DNA of 64,000 nt from Saururus chinensis (lineage: Eukaryota; Streptophyta; Magnoliopsida; Piperales; Saururaceae), in assembly GCA_035235625.1 (NCBI GenBank), contig CP141143.1:26546592-26610591 (forward strand), in the 5' to 3' direction. This document shows, one piece after another, positions 37,556-49,862 of this stretch. Position 1 is the stretch's first letter. Every line of letters starts with the position of its first letter. Below the pieces are notes generated by a model. It had not been told where the DNA came from. It did no database searches and worked only from the letters and a program-made list of their open reading frames with translations. The translations under genes and the position numbers were made by a program.

Positions 37556-38976
37556 TTTTGACAGAAAAGAAGAGTCGTTAGTACAAATTTGCAGCACTTT
37601 TAAAGAGGAGCTATAGTCTAGTATTAAAATCTAGAACAAGCTTGAAAGGAACATGTGAATTGGCGGCTTGGTTATCTGTTTCAACTCCAAAGCCAATCCG
37701 AAGCTTCTCGACCAACAGCTTCACATTGAATGGATGGTTTGGTTGGCTGATATCTTATTGCCTTCCAATAATTCGCCTTGTATTTATAATTGAATGAGCT
37801 GGTTGGGTAGGGTCATCACCCGCAGTGTTACATCACTCGGTATAAGGCCACGAAGGGTTGAGAAAATCTAACCCAATCTGCGTAACATTACACCCGACCC
37901 AAATATAGTTAGAGTTAGGGTTAGATCAGCTTTAAATTTTTACTTGTTTTAAAAATAGGGTTAGGTTAGGATTTACCTGCATAGCACGCACAACCCAACC
38001 TCAATCCTATTATTTTAAGATATAATAACTTAAGATGGAGAGATTATAAAAAATTTCTCTTAGGATTCTATTTGTTTATATTTTATTTTATTTAATAGTT
38101 AATTAGTTATTGTTAATGAGATTTTATACTTTAGATGTGTGTGTAATAACATTGCAATACTCTCCAACTTTGTCTTTCTCAAATAACATAGAAAATGTTT
38201 GACATTCATTTATAATATTGCAATGTATTTAAATTTTTTATGTTTGGCCAATGCAAAGATAATGTGTAAAATATTGAGTTAAAAAATATTGACAATAAAA
38301 AGTAAAGTTACTCGCATACCCGACCCGACTCGACTCAAGTAGGGTTAGGGTTTTCAACCTAATTAACAAATAGGATTGGGTTATGATTAGACCCAATTTA
38401 AGCATAGGTCAAGGCCGACTCAACTCGATTCCCAGCCCTAAGGTCATGTTGTCCCTTAACTAAGACTGAAATATAACATTTATAGGCTAGTTTTTTTATT
38501 GCTATGCTTTATAAACTTTTGTAAATGGCTAATTAATTTCCTAGCTTTGCCACCACTTCTTTTTGAATGAAAAAAATCTGCCCTCGCCCACTTCACCAAA
38601 GTTTCTTCATTTTCTTCATGATCTTTTGCCCTCCATGGCCATTCAACCAACAAAGGCAATTCAACCCTTTAGCAAACAAGAAGATGAGGTTAAGGATGAA
38701 GAAATTGTCGATCACTCACACTTGATTGATTTCAAGAGGATGGGCAGTGGGAGCCGAATGCTTGATTCCAAACAAATTAATTAGCCTCCCTGGTACCAAA
38801 GGGGCACTAGATTTCGAACATCCCACCCCAAAGCCAACCGAGATGAGTCCCCCACCCGAGGTTAGAACTAGAACTAGAGTAGAGACCGGAGCAGACAAAA
38901 CTCCTCCTTGCTCTAGCTCAATCAGGTGGGGGGAGGTCGATTTAGGTTAGTCGAATCCCTCCTCCCTCCCTAAGGC
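37556..38976. other. Upstream of the NLR copy; repeat debris
   Basis: 37556-37800 may be the NLR's former leader. 37800-38440 has many GGGTTAGG/AACCCAACC words and ends CCCAGCCCTA, resembling worn hAT-type termini, but no target duplication was found. 38563-38950 has overlapping short frames with no domain. Confidence 0.35.
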
Positions 38977-40050
38977 TACTAACAAGTCAAGCCAGCTCGT
39001 CGAGCTGAACAGGCTTGGCTTATTTCAACTCGTATTTGGCTCAACATAAAGGAAGCTCGACTCGAGCTCAGTTTGAACTTGAAAGTAAACAAGCCAATCT
39101 TGAACAGAGGCCGGCTTGAATCGACTTGAAACCTAATTAGTTTGACTTGAGATCGACTCGAAGCTCAGCTCGACATCGATTCGATTTGTTATATATTACA
39201 TCTTATATATTATACCCATATTATATAAATTTCTTAACTTTCACCTTTTATGTACCCATAATATTTTATGTTATTATAAATATATATACCATGTACACAT
39301 TAATACATAGTATATAATATATTATATACTATACTATATATATAATACGTACCCATATTATGTTATTGTATTTCAAACAAATATAAATCCTACTACTAAT
39401 TTAATTTTTAAATATTACCTTCGATCATTCTAATTCTAATAAATATAAATATATAATTCTACTTGCATAATAAATATTCTTAATTTAATTAATCATATTG
39501 GTTTAGAATTAGAGATCTAGTGAACTATATTTATATTTTGGCTACAAATATACCTAGTGAACCAAGTCTCGATTTTATTGCAACTCTAAAATATGTTCCT
39601 GCTAAGGTCCAGATAATGCTTTCACCATATTTTGTGGTAAGGAGTGTAATCAAATATCTATGAATAGGAGTTGTCATAATTTTGGTGACTAGTTTAGGTT
39701 TTGGTGACTTATTATATGAGAGATTTAAATAGCATTGGTTAAATTTTTGGTGACGAGTAAATTTTTTTTATGGGGTAATTTAGTGACTCTTATTTTAATC
39801 ATAGATTTTGAAGTGATATTTATAACTTTAATAGAATAAAATTATAACTGCTATAATTTTTTTATTTTTGTAATGTTAATATGATTTTTTAAATTAATAT
39901 AATTTTTTATGGGAAGAAATAGTTTGGGTTGTAATTAGGATTTAAGCTCAATTTGAACATAGGTTCGAATTACTATAGTATATTTTCGAGCTTGAGCTTT
40001 AGTCGAGTTTCAGTTCCTTGGCCGAACCGAACTCGAACTAGGTGACACTA
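38977..40050. mobile_element. Probable DNA-element with GCTCGA-rich ends
   Basis: Both ends are dense in CTCGA/TCGAG words (38990-39190 and 39975-40045) in roughly opposite sense, and the centre (39200-39900) is highly AT-rich. This is a common architecture for non-autonomous plant DNA transposons. Precise ends and target duplication were not resolved. Confidence 0.35.
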
Positions 40051-40658
40051 CTTACCAAACTACATTGCCCAAATTGGGTTGCTTTTGTTCATCGTCTCCT
40101 CCAAAGCATTGAGCATGATCAGAAATAAGGGATAAATATGGTGCAGTTTGCCATGGAAGACCTTCGCTGATGTCTAGTCCCATGGCTTAAATTAGGAGAA
40201 AAAATTGGAAAAGGGGCGGGTTGGGGAAAGAAGAGTTAGAGCTGGCAACGAGAAGGGAAAGGCAATGCCGGGGATGTTGGCTGGTGAGAAATTTTACGAC
40301 AGGATACAGGGAAGAGGTTTGTGTGAGGTGTAGAAGGTAAAAAAAACAATGAAGTTCACATATTTCATAAGCGGGGTAAGAGTTAGAAATTTCGAAAATT
40401 TTATTAGAGTTACACAAGTAACGGATGACGTAGGAGTTTTTCGGGGTTTCAGGAATCTTCTACATCTTATCCACTTCTCGATTTCAAGAATTTGTTGCAT
40501 CTTAAAAAGCATATCCAGCTTCGTATCGTAATTACGTAGAGCTATAAGAATTCCAGAAGAACCATAGAGAGACCATAGTTAACAAGAGAAGATCGGAAGA
40601 TCAAGATCCTCCTCCTTCATCTGTTTTTTCAAGATTCAGGAGTTCTTCTTCGACCACC

Positions 40659-42367
40659 ATGTCCTCAGCCGTCAACGAAGCCATCTTCATGCTGTTGCTC
40701 GAAGAAGAATTTGCAGATTCACTTCACATGTAAGTCATACGATCCTATCTTCATCTTCTTCTTACTCCACTGCTAACTTAACGAATCTTTGTTTCTGGGC
40801 TCTCGGTCTTCTTCTTCTTCTTCTTCTTCTTCTTCGACTGCTAACTTAACGAATCTTTGTTTCTGGGCTCTGGGTTTCTTCTTACAAAAGCTTCGAGCGG
40901 GAGTCCGGGGTCTACTTCGATCTGGACACCATAAATAATACAATTGAAGACGGCAAATATGACGATGCATTGGCCTACCTTTCTGGGTTCATTTCCGTTA
41001 CGGACAACGAACAGTCAGAAGCAATGTTCCGCAAGATACGAGTGCAGAAACTCATGGATGAAAGCGGCATAAGGTAATCGAACATATCAAACCTCAAGAT
41101 CTGCTTCTTCCTTCAGTTTATTCATCTAATCATGAACATTGCGATTTCATTATCATATTGAATGCAATTGATAGCTTCTTGAATGTTTTTTCTTTTTAGT
41201 TTCTTCTCGACTAATTTCAAATTTGCCTGTGATATATGCTCATGCCCTACAGGTCATTCCTTGTAATTTTTCATTTTTGTATTACTAAAGTTCTTCTTGT
41301 GTTCAATGTATATATATGGCAGAGACACCACGACTGAAAAAAAACTGTTAGTTAATACCCTTGGTGATCTACTGGATAAGAATCCTCGTTTAAGAGATAA
41401 GACGCTTATTCCCACCTTCAATACCAGTGATCTTAAACGCGCTATAATCGACATGTAAGCAGTTAATTGCTAAGATTAGTTCTTCATTTCTGTTCTTCTC
41501 TAGTGATTGAAATTCGCAGTAACCTTAATTGCGTGTTGTTCAATGAAATCTAAGATAGTGGTCAGGGCTTTTATGTTTGAAACATCTGGTTTTGTGCTGA
41601 CAGTAGAGACTAGTGATCACTTCTTTTACTTTTTGGTTCCAATCATGAGTAAAATTCTTAGCGGTGTGCATCATTCTTTGTTCTGTAACTGCAGGTGGAA
41701 TCACCAACAAGGTCAGCCTCTGATGCAGCCCCCAGCCCCACGCCACCCTTCAAGTGCTGCTCACAGGGTAAATAAAACTAACTAAACAACATATAGAAAA
41801 GAGTATACTTTCTTTTTTGTTTTTCTTTGCATGAAGATGAACTCGAAAACCAGAAGTCGTCTTAATCCCTCTTTCTCTTTCTGAGAAATGGAGGAATATT
41901 ATCAGTTGGCCACATTCACAGGCATATATGACTTGCATTTACAAATCATTCAGGCAAATCGGCCAAGAGCTGCACCTCAGCCCGAAGCAGCTGCAAAACC
42001 GTCCGGGAGTACTAGTCAGGTACTAACTAATGCAATAACGAATCTAATCTTGAACTCCTATTCTTCAATCTAAGAAAAATCTAATACAGTGTTTGGGATG
42101 TAATCTGAAACAGGTTTCTTCTGAGAAACTACCATATCTTGGTGCTGAAGCTGAATTGGATGCTGATCCAGCGCAAGCACTATGGTATGTAGGACTACAA
42201 TTTGACAACGAACGATCTAAATCGGCTTCTTTTGTTCCTGTAATCATCTGCTGCTCAATTTTTGTTTCAGCATAATACTGCCGCAGCCCACGGATACTGC
42301 AGATGAGGCAGCGCAGCAATCTGAGCTACATTCCTCTCAGCCTGAGGGTAGCTCGAGCACCAGCTGA
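40659..42367 (+). CDS. TOPLESS-N-like short protein, gene B
   Basis: Seven exons, all with GT-AG borders and no stop: 40659-40729, 40891-41073, 41323-41454, 41695-41767, 41954-42019, 42114-42184, 42271-42367; 230 residues. Residues 1-150 resemble the TOPLESS N-terminal domain: MSSAVNEAIFMLLLEEEFAD (LisH-like), FERESGVYFD, YLSGFISVTDNEQSEAMF (CTLH-like), LLDKNPRLRDK (as NPLFRDK of TOPLESS), IIDMWNHQQGQP (as LNWQHQLC). The last 80 residues are a Pro/Ala/Gln/Ser-rich tail without domains; WD40 repeats are absent. About 48 residues of the CTLH/CRA core of TOPLESS are missing, and the groove positions equal to Arg67 and Lys71 are Glu and Ala. If made, it may still oligomerise, but binding of EAR peptides is doubtful. 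Partner of gene A; its 3' half is copied inverted at 44.3-45.4 kb. Confidence 0.8.
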
Positions 42368-42800
42368 GCATCAAGTCCCTTGAAGTAGAGGAAGCGCCAT
42401 ACGATCCATAGAATGGATATCAAACAACAGATACACTGTTATAAATCCATGTTTTTACCCACTTGGATAGTTTTGGGATTTTACATGTGATTTAAGCCAA
42501 TTGAAATGAGGGTGGGAGTATACGAAGTCTCAAAAACTTGAAATGCTTTCATGTCTCAGATGCCAATGTCTTTCATTTTCAATTGTATCTGTTCATTCAG
42601 TACCTGTTTGGAGTTAGCTTCTAGCATTCTATTCGTGTTGATTAATTTGTTTCTTTATCATTGTATGGGTAAGTATACTTAGGTGTACAGAGGCTTTTTC
42701 GTTAGGTACAAGAGTTCTGATATTAGACGGTGGGGGCAGCGGGTGCACCCTTTGAACCATAAATCATAGAATCTACGGGTCCTGCATATCAGCCTCTCTC
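41755..42800 (+). repeat. Left arm of ~1-kb inverted repeat
   Basis: From the end of exon 4 of gene B through exons 5-7 and the 3' flank to about 42800. It matches 44300-45390 in reverse at roughly 85-90 percent by eye, with introns and UTR included, so this was a DNA-level duplication. Confidence 0.9.
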
Positions 42801-44299
42801 ACGTGCACCCACTCTAAGTGACTACGTGAGATACTTACCTCTTTATCCCTATTCTATCCCCACCCCACCCAAGCCCCTCACTTAGGGCCTATGGGTGTTA
42901 CGAGCGGAATATTGAGCTTTCTCCGCTTAAATTCAAAATGTTGAAGTTTGAACAAGTTCAAAATTTTTAGCTCAAGTTTAGTTCGAATCCAAAATTTAAA
43001 ACTTAACTTAAACTTAAACAATAATAAGTGAATCATGAACCTAAGCCTAAACTTAAAAATAAAAATAATATATATACAAATCTAAAGTATATTAAGTATT
43101 ATATATATTAATATACTTTTAGTGATAAATATTAATAGATAAACTTTAATAAGTATTGCAACTACACTTTGAACATCTGACTATAGTCACTTGTAAAGAA
43201 GAAAACTACGACAAATAAATTTTAGCTATAAATGCTAAAAAAATGTAACATTACAATTTTTCTCTTTTTATGTGCATATAACCACTAAGAAAGATACTTA
43301 AAATAAAAACTCACTTAAGTAATATTACTATCTGCTACTTCTTCCTATCTTCTTTACTTTATATGCTTATATATTATTCATAAAAGAACTATTCTTTAAC
43401 CTTAGTATGCCTTTAAAAACATTTTAAGTACATGTAAAAAAAAAACATTATGTAAATTAAGGACGGTCTCAGTGTTATGCTTCAACTTTTAAAAGAATAT
43501 TTAATTATTCTTTTGTAAACTGGTTGGCTCACCAAATATTATGCTTCTTTTAGAAGAATATTTTAGTATATTAATGTGAAATCATGTTGATCCTCTATCA
43601 TATATTTATAGCTCTATTTGGTTTTTTAATTGAATTAATTTTAGTTCATCTTGAAAAACCAAATAAAATTATTAATTTAGGACAAAAGGAGTATATTAGT
43701 GTTTGTATCTCTAATATTTTATTTTTAAGAAATATATATCATACATAGAAATTATATATCCATTACAATTTAAGGAGTATATATATCACAATTTTTTTTT
43801 ATGAGTTTGGGCTCAGCACGTTAGCGTGAGCCAAAGCATCATGAGCCGAAGGACCCAATGTTAGGCCCCGATAGTCTTTATTAGCCTGTACATCGAATAT
43901 GTATGCGTTTGGGAACCGATGACAATTTGCAAAGAGGGTCATGCAGGAGATGAGGCAAAGAGAAGCTAGAAGGGATGAGGCGTGAGACAGGTGGAGATTG
44001 GGAGAGTCATCCATGAATTCAAGGCATGTGACCATAGCCAACCAGACACAGAAGCCATATATGGTTTGATGGCTGGCATTGATGAAGGGAAGTGTTTTTA
44101 TGCTCTGTGAAGAGCGTGAGCCAAGCATAAAGAACGTCTGGGAGGTGTTAATTTTTAAAATTGACAATGCACATGGTAGCACAAGTAATATATGCACTAA
44201 CGTACGCAACTATGTGCACCATCGATTTTGATGGCTCATGCTGAGCGTGAAGCATAAAAAATGCTTCCTTGATGAAAAGGGCCACGGAGGAAGGATTCA
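42801..44299. other. Spacer between inverted arms
   Basis: 1.5 kb of AT-rich DNA without a gene. A MITE of the Stowaway-like family lies at 43591-43692. The minus-strand open frame 43799-44209 has no recognised domain. Confidence 0.6.
43591..43692. mobile_element. Stowaway-like MITE in the spacer
   Basis: Inverted arms around CTCTATTTGGTTTTTT and AAAAACCAAATAAAAT; right end TTTAGGACAAAAGGAGTA. Same family as 2273, 2580 and 15791. Confidence 0.7.
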
Positions 44300-45390
44300 C
44301 GTCGGCAATTGGGTTGACCCGTTGATTCTGTGATCTACAGGTCAAAGTGGAGAAAAGCTGGGGGTGCACCCGCTGCCTGCACCGTCTAATATCAAATATC
44401 AGTAACTCTTGTACCTAAGAAAAAACTCTGTACACCTAAGTATACTTAAAAAGCTAACTCCAACTGGATGGAAAGATACAATTGAAAATGAAAGACATTG
44501 GCATGTGAGACATGAGTGCGTTTCAGGTTATTGTATTAGAATCTATATTTTCGACAGTACATGCAGTTCCTTTGCAGCTCTTTCCTTCGTTATATTTTTT
44601 TACATGATGTTTTGTTAGACTTCATATAATGCTAAAATCCTGAAATGTTGCTCCCACCGTCATTTCAAATGGCTTAAGTCACTTGTAAAAGCTAAAAACT
44701 ATCTAAGTGGGTAAAAACATGGATTTATAACAATGTATCTGTTGTTTGATATCCCTTCTGTGGTTGGGTATGGAGCTTCCTCTGCCCCAAGGGACTTGAT
44801 GCTCTGGTGCTTCAGGCTGAGAGGAATGTGGCTCAGATTATCAGATTGCTTCGCTGCCTCAGCTGCTATATCTGAGGGCTGCAGCGGCTGCGGCAGGCTG
44901 AAACAAAAATTAAGTAGATGATTACAGGAACAGAAGGATCCGATTTAGATCGTTCGTTGTCAAATTGTAGTCCTACATACCATAGTGCTTGCGCTGGACC
45001 AGCTGCCAATTCAGCTTCAGCACCAAGATATGGTAGTTTCTCAGAAGAAACCTGTTTCAGATTCCATCCCAACACTATTAGATTTTTGTTAGATTGAAGA
45101 AAAGGATTTCAAGATTAGATTCATTATTGCATTAGTTAGTACCTGACTAGTACTCCCGGACGGTTTTGCAGCTGCTCCGAGCTGATTTGCCTGCATGATT
45201 TGTGAATGTAAGACATGCCTGTGAAAATGGCCAACTGATAATATTCATCCGTTTCTGAGAAAGAGAAAGAGGGATTAAGACTTATGGTTTTCGTTGTTCA
45301 TCTTCAAGCAAAGAAAAGAAAAAAAAGAAAGTAAACTTTTTCCTATATGTTGTTTAGTTAGTATTATTTACCATGTGAGTAGTGTTATTT
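44300..45390 (-). repeat. Right arm of inverted repeat
   Basis: Reverse complement of 41755-42800. Match ends abruptly at about 45390 toward gene-B exon 4 and fades near 44300 on the loop side. Confidence 0.9.
44699..45190 (-). pseudogene. Inverted partial copy of gene B (exons 5-7)
   Basis: Exon 5 at 45143-45190 (48 nt, gene B has 66), exon 6 at 44981-45051 (71 nt, same as gene B), exon 7 from 44897 downward. Splice sites and frame are kept. Exon 6 reads VSSEKLPYLGAEAELAAGPA where gene B has D-A-D in place of A-A-G. In exon 7 the gene-B stop is absent, owing to a small indel, and the frame runs on to a stop at 44699-44701. Exons 1-4 are missing, so it cannot encode the N-terminal domain; no promoter is seen. 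Confidence 0.85.
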
Positions 45391-45920
45391 TTGTCCCTGT
45401 GTAAGTTTTGTGATGAAAGAAATTTATCAAAAAAAGATGACCAAATGAAGCAAAATGCTCTATCTTTAAGATAGAATTTGCCCTTCTTACTAGTGGCGCT
45501 GAGGATTTACTTAGGCATCAGCTTTTTAAAATAAGATGATCAATAATAAAACAAACAATTACACACAGTAGAAATACTTTCACATAGTGTATATAGTAAA
45601 CCATGTTATAAAATGCTCATCTTCATGCAAAAAGAAGAAAAAAAAGTAAACTCTTTCCTATATGTTGTTTAGTTAGTATTATTTACCTGTGAGTAGTGTT
45701 ATTTTGTCCTTTTGTAAGTTTTTGTGATGAAAGAAATTCACCAGAAAAAGATGACCGAATGAAGCAAAATGTTGTGTCTTTAAGATAGAATTCGCTCTCC
45801 CTATTGGTGCTGAAGATTTACTTGGGTGTCTACCTTCTTGAATAAGACGATCAATTACACGCTATAGACGTACCTTCACACAGTTTATACAGCAAACCAC
45901 GTTATAAAATGCTCTCACAG
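45297..45920. repeat. Tandem duplication of ~310 bp
   Basis: 45297-45617 and 45618-45920 are direct copies at about 80 percent (both contain CTATATGTTGTTTAGTTAGT, then GTGAGTAGTGTTATTTT and AAAAAGATGACC.AATGAAGC). The first copy overlaps the outer edge of the right inverted arm. Confidence 0.85.
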
Positions 45921-46199
45921 AGACGAAAATGGAGTAAAAGATTATTTAAAAAATATTTTTTTATTCTTTTATAAGAAATCATGTTGAAGACAATTTATCC
46001 CGTTCTAATGGACACATTCGTCTATTAACAAACACATTTTGGTGAGAATAAAATTAGACTTATTTTGGGTTAAGAAAAACTAAATGAATTTGTTCCCAAA
46101 ATATATAATTATCTTGTTGACCCAACCCAACCCGACCTAGCAGGCCGCGCATACGAACTAAGCTAAATTAAGCTCACCGAAAAAATGGTGGTGGCAGTG

Positions 46200-46459
46200 C
46201 ACGCGTGTGGCTTAGCCCACCACGATGCATGAGTCCAATAAGTAATTCTCACACAAAAGTGAGGTGGCCTAAAAGCTTAACTTGAAAGGCCAAACTTATA
46301 TCTTATATATTAATGTCATCATCTTTTTCTAGGTGATGTGGGGCTATTCACTCATTCAACCAATTTACATGTGTGATTCTCATTCACTTCAAAGTGGGCT
46401 TAGGCTCTCAATACCCCTATGGGCTTAACCCATATAAACTTATACCCACTTTTAACAAT
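46200..46459 (-). repeat. 3' LTR of copia element (part)
   Basis: Read on the minus strand it starts TGTTAAAAGTGGGTATAAG right after a purine tract (ATGTAGAGGAT), the expected polypurine tract to LTR junction. The far end of the LTR is not defined and may reach about 45.9 kb. Confidence 0.55.
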
Positions 46460-49400
46460 CCTCTACATTAATAAGAATTAGCTCAATGACAATGCAAAAT
46501 AATGTAGATAAAACATAAAAACAATTATTAAAAAGTTTGTGCATTGGGGAAAGTTAGTTTTTGGCTTTGAACCTTCCCTTGTGAAAATTATCGAGTTTAC
46601 TGGCTAATCACTGAATGCAATGTCTTGAACTGTTCAGTCGTTTGTGTAAACTAAGATAATAGAATTCACACAATCATTTCTCAAACACAACGTGATACTT
46701 ATTATTGTGTTCATATCGGCCCTAAACAAACTTGATTTTCATGAAAGCTCTACAAGATTTAGCCTTAAAATCCTTATAGAAGCCAATATCCTTTCATACT
46801 TATATAGGTGGTTTCATTAAGAGTATCCTGTTATACCCTACTTGACCTAATTCAAGTTATAAGAATTATTAAAAGCAAAGCTTATCCTAATTCACTCTAT
46901 AGGCACGACTATCTCATCATAGGAATGAGGATGATATGTTATCTAAATAGTGATTCCTCTTAAATCTCATACAATTCGGTTGCCCCTTTGAACTTAAATC
47001 TTGGGATCTTTAGTTAATTAGGATGAGTTACTATTATAGTGACTCTTAATGCATAGGCTTCAAGCCCATATGTCTCGATGAACTGCTTACTTGTTCTTTG
47101 GTCAAACCCTTAGTAAGCGGATCTGCAATTATTTCTTTTGACCTAACATACTCAATGGAAATTATTTCACTATAGAGCAATTATTTTATGGTATTATGAA
47201 TTCGATGTATATATTGAGACTTACCATTATACTAGTTACTCTGTGTCTTTCCTATAGCCGATTGGTTATCACAGAGATGTAAATAGGTGGCATAGGTTTC
47301 CCCCACATTAGAATATCCTCTAAAAAATGTCAAAGTCATTTAGCCATATTCTATTGTAGATCTAGCTATGCACATTCGTTTAGAGGATTTCTAAGACACT
47401 GCTACACTTCCAAGAGTAAAGACATACCCGCTTGTAAATTTTGAGCTTTTTGTATCATATATCTAGTTTGCATTATAGTAACCTTTTAGTACTACTAGAT
47501 ACCTTGTATAATGCAGTTTATAGTTTAAGGTATATCTTAGATATCTAAGAACCCTTACTACAGCCTTCCAGTTGTATGCCCCTAGATTGCTATTATATCT
47601 ACTTAATTTACTTACTGAGTATGCTATGTCCAATCTCGTACAATTTATTATGTAATTGAGGCTAACAATAATTTGATAATATTAAAGTTGTAATATACTC
47701 TCACCAATGTTTTTGCTCAAGTGTAATGTTACATCCATAGGTGTTCTTACTAGATGATTATCATTCTTATTGAATTTCTCTATGATTTGCTTAATGTAAT
47801 GAGATTAAGATAATGCATATTCATCAGATGTTTTAGTGATTTTATCCTCTTATTAGTTTTAATGATATCATCATTACTACCAATAATGAGCATATCATCC
47901 ACATATCAGACAATGACATAGCCATTAGGTCTTTCTTTGACATAAATATATTTGTCACATTTATTAATTTTGAATCTATTTGACATTATTATTTTGTTAA
48001 AATTTTTATGCCACTTCTTAGGTTCTTGTTTAAGCCCATAGAGAGATTCAATAAGTCTACATATTTTGTTTTCTTGACCTGGTACAACAAACCCTTCAGG
48101 TTATTGTATATATTTTCTCATTCAAGTCACCATTCAATATTATACAAAGCAACAATAACAATTAACATCCTAATGAAAGTTGTCATTGTCACTAGTGAAT
48201 ATGTATCAAATTAATCTTGACATTCATTTTGCTTACATCCTTTAATAACAAGTCTGACTTTATATTTTTCAATTAATCCATCAACCTTCATCTTCCTCTT
48301 GAATATCCAATTATATCCAAAAGGTTTACTCCTTGGTAGAAAATTCATCAGTTCCCAAATATGATTTTGCATAATGGATTCAATTTTACTATTTATAGCC
48401 ACTTTTCAATATTGTACTTTAAGAAAGGACATAACTTTCTTAAAGCTTTAAGACTCATTTTCTAACAAATAAGTTAGAAAGTCTAGACTAAAATATTTTG
48501 ATATTCTAGTACCTTTGCTAAGTCTAGGTTTATTATATTCTCCCTCTTAGTCTTCACTATTGTCCTCTGTAATATCCAAAGTTCTTTTAAGAGAATTTTT
48601 CTCTTATATAGAATTTTAAGGAAAAATATGTTAAAAAAATAAAGTATTTCTAGATTCAATTGTAGTATTAACATTTACATCAAGAATATCCTATTTATAA
48701 ACAAGAAAATGATATATACTAATATTATTGGCATAACCAATAAATACATAATAATGGTTTTTGGTCAAATATTAATCGTCTTGGGATTTGGAACCATTAC
48801 TTTCACCAAATGCCCCCACACATTTAAGAATTTGTAGGAAGGATTTCAACTTTTTCATAATTTATATGATGTCTTCAAGATTTTCTTATAAAGTATTTTG
48901 TTGATAATATAATTTGTTAAAAATAAAACTTCCCCCCACATATTCTAGGGTACTCCAAAACTTATTAACATGACATTCATTATCACTTTTAAAGTTCTAT
49001 TTTTCTATTTAACAACTCCATTTTACTGAGGTGAATAGGGTTTTCAATTTGGTGTATAATACCATGTTGTGAACAAAATTCATCAAAGGGTGATTCATAT
49101 TCCCCACCTCTATTATTCTTTAGAACTTTTATTTTCTTGCCAAGTTGATTCTCAACCTTTATTTTGTATAGTGCAAACATATCTATAGTCTCATCCTTAC
49201 TTCTCAGCAAGTACACATAATAATATCTAGTGCAATCGTTAATAAATGTAATAAAATACTTTTCACCTCCTCATGTTTGAACAAGTTTTAAGTCATAGGC
49301 ATTGCTGTGAATTAATTCAAGAAGTTCAATAAATATCTAAATGCTTTAGAATGATTTTCTTGTCAATTTTGATTCCACACAAGTTTCACATTTTGATGAG

Positions 49401-49862
49401 AGTTAATATTAAATTTAGGTAGATATTCTATAGTAATCAATCTTCGTATATCATCATAATTAACATATCCTAATCTACCATACCACACATCACATTAATC
49501 AATCATATAAGAAGAAGAAACACTAATATTCTTAAGTACAATAGTCAATACATTGATCTTCAAAAGCCCTTCGTTAAGATATCCTTTTCCCACATATATT
49601 ATACTCTTAGTCAATACAAACTTATTTTTTTATTCAAACACCAATTTAAACCCATTCTTGTTTAGTTTTGATCGTGACACTAAATTCTTTCAAATTTCTG
49701 GCACATACACCATATTACTGAGATGAGTTCCTTGCCCAAAGTCATTTTAAGTACCACCTTTTTAGCACCTTCAACCTTAGCAGTAGAAAAGTTGCCCATG
49801 AAAAGTTGTTCACCAATTTTTCACCGGTTGATAACTGGAGATTATTTTACTGTTTAAGCACA
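46460..49862 (-). pseudogene. Ty1/copia polyprotein remnant
   Basis: Order on the minus strand is that of copia pol. Integrase: CETC/V-W-like finger near 49380, then RSKDETIDMFALYKIK and VLKNNRGGEY at 48989-49216, where the catalytic Asp of S-D-R-G-G-E is Asn. Reverse transcriptase start: IWELMNFLPRSKPFGYNWIF and KMKVDG at 48211-48402; active site YVDDMLII near 47890-47912, preceded by a TGA stop. RNase H tail with KEIIADPLTKGLTKEQ near 47090-47145. Many stops and frameshifts exist. Gag and protease are missing; the upstream side meets the CACTA-like block at 49863. Confidence 0.85.

Noticed and set aside
37880..38440. GGGTTAGGG-like words as interstitial telomere repeats
   Set aside because: Irregular and mixed with GGGTTAGGTTAGG and AACCCAACC variants; fits transposon debris better than telomeric arrays.
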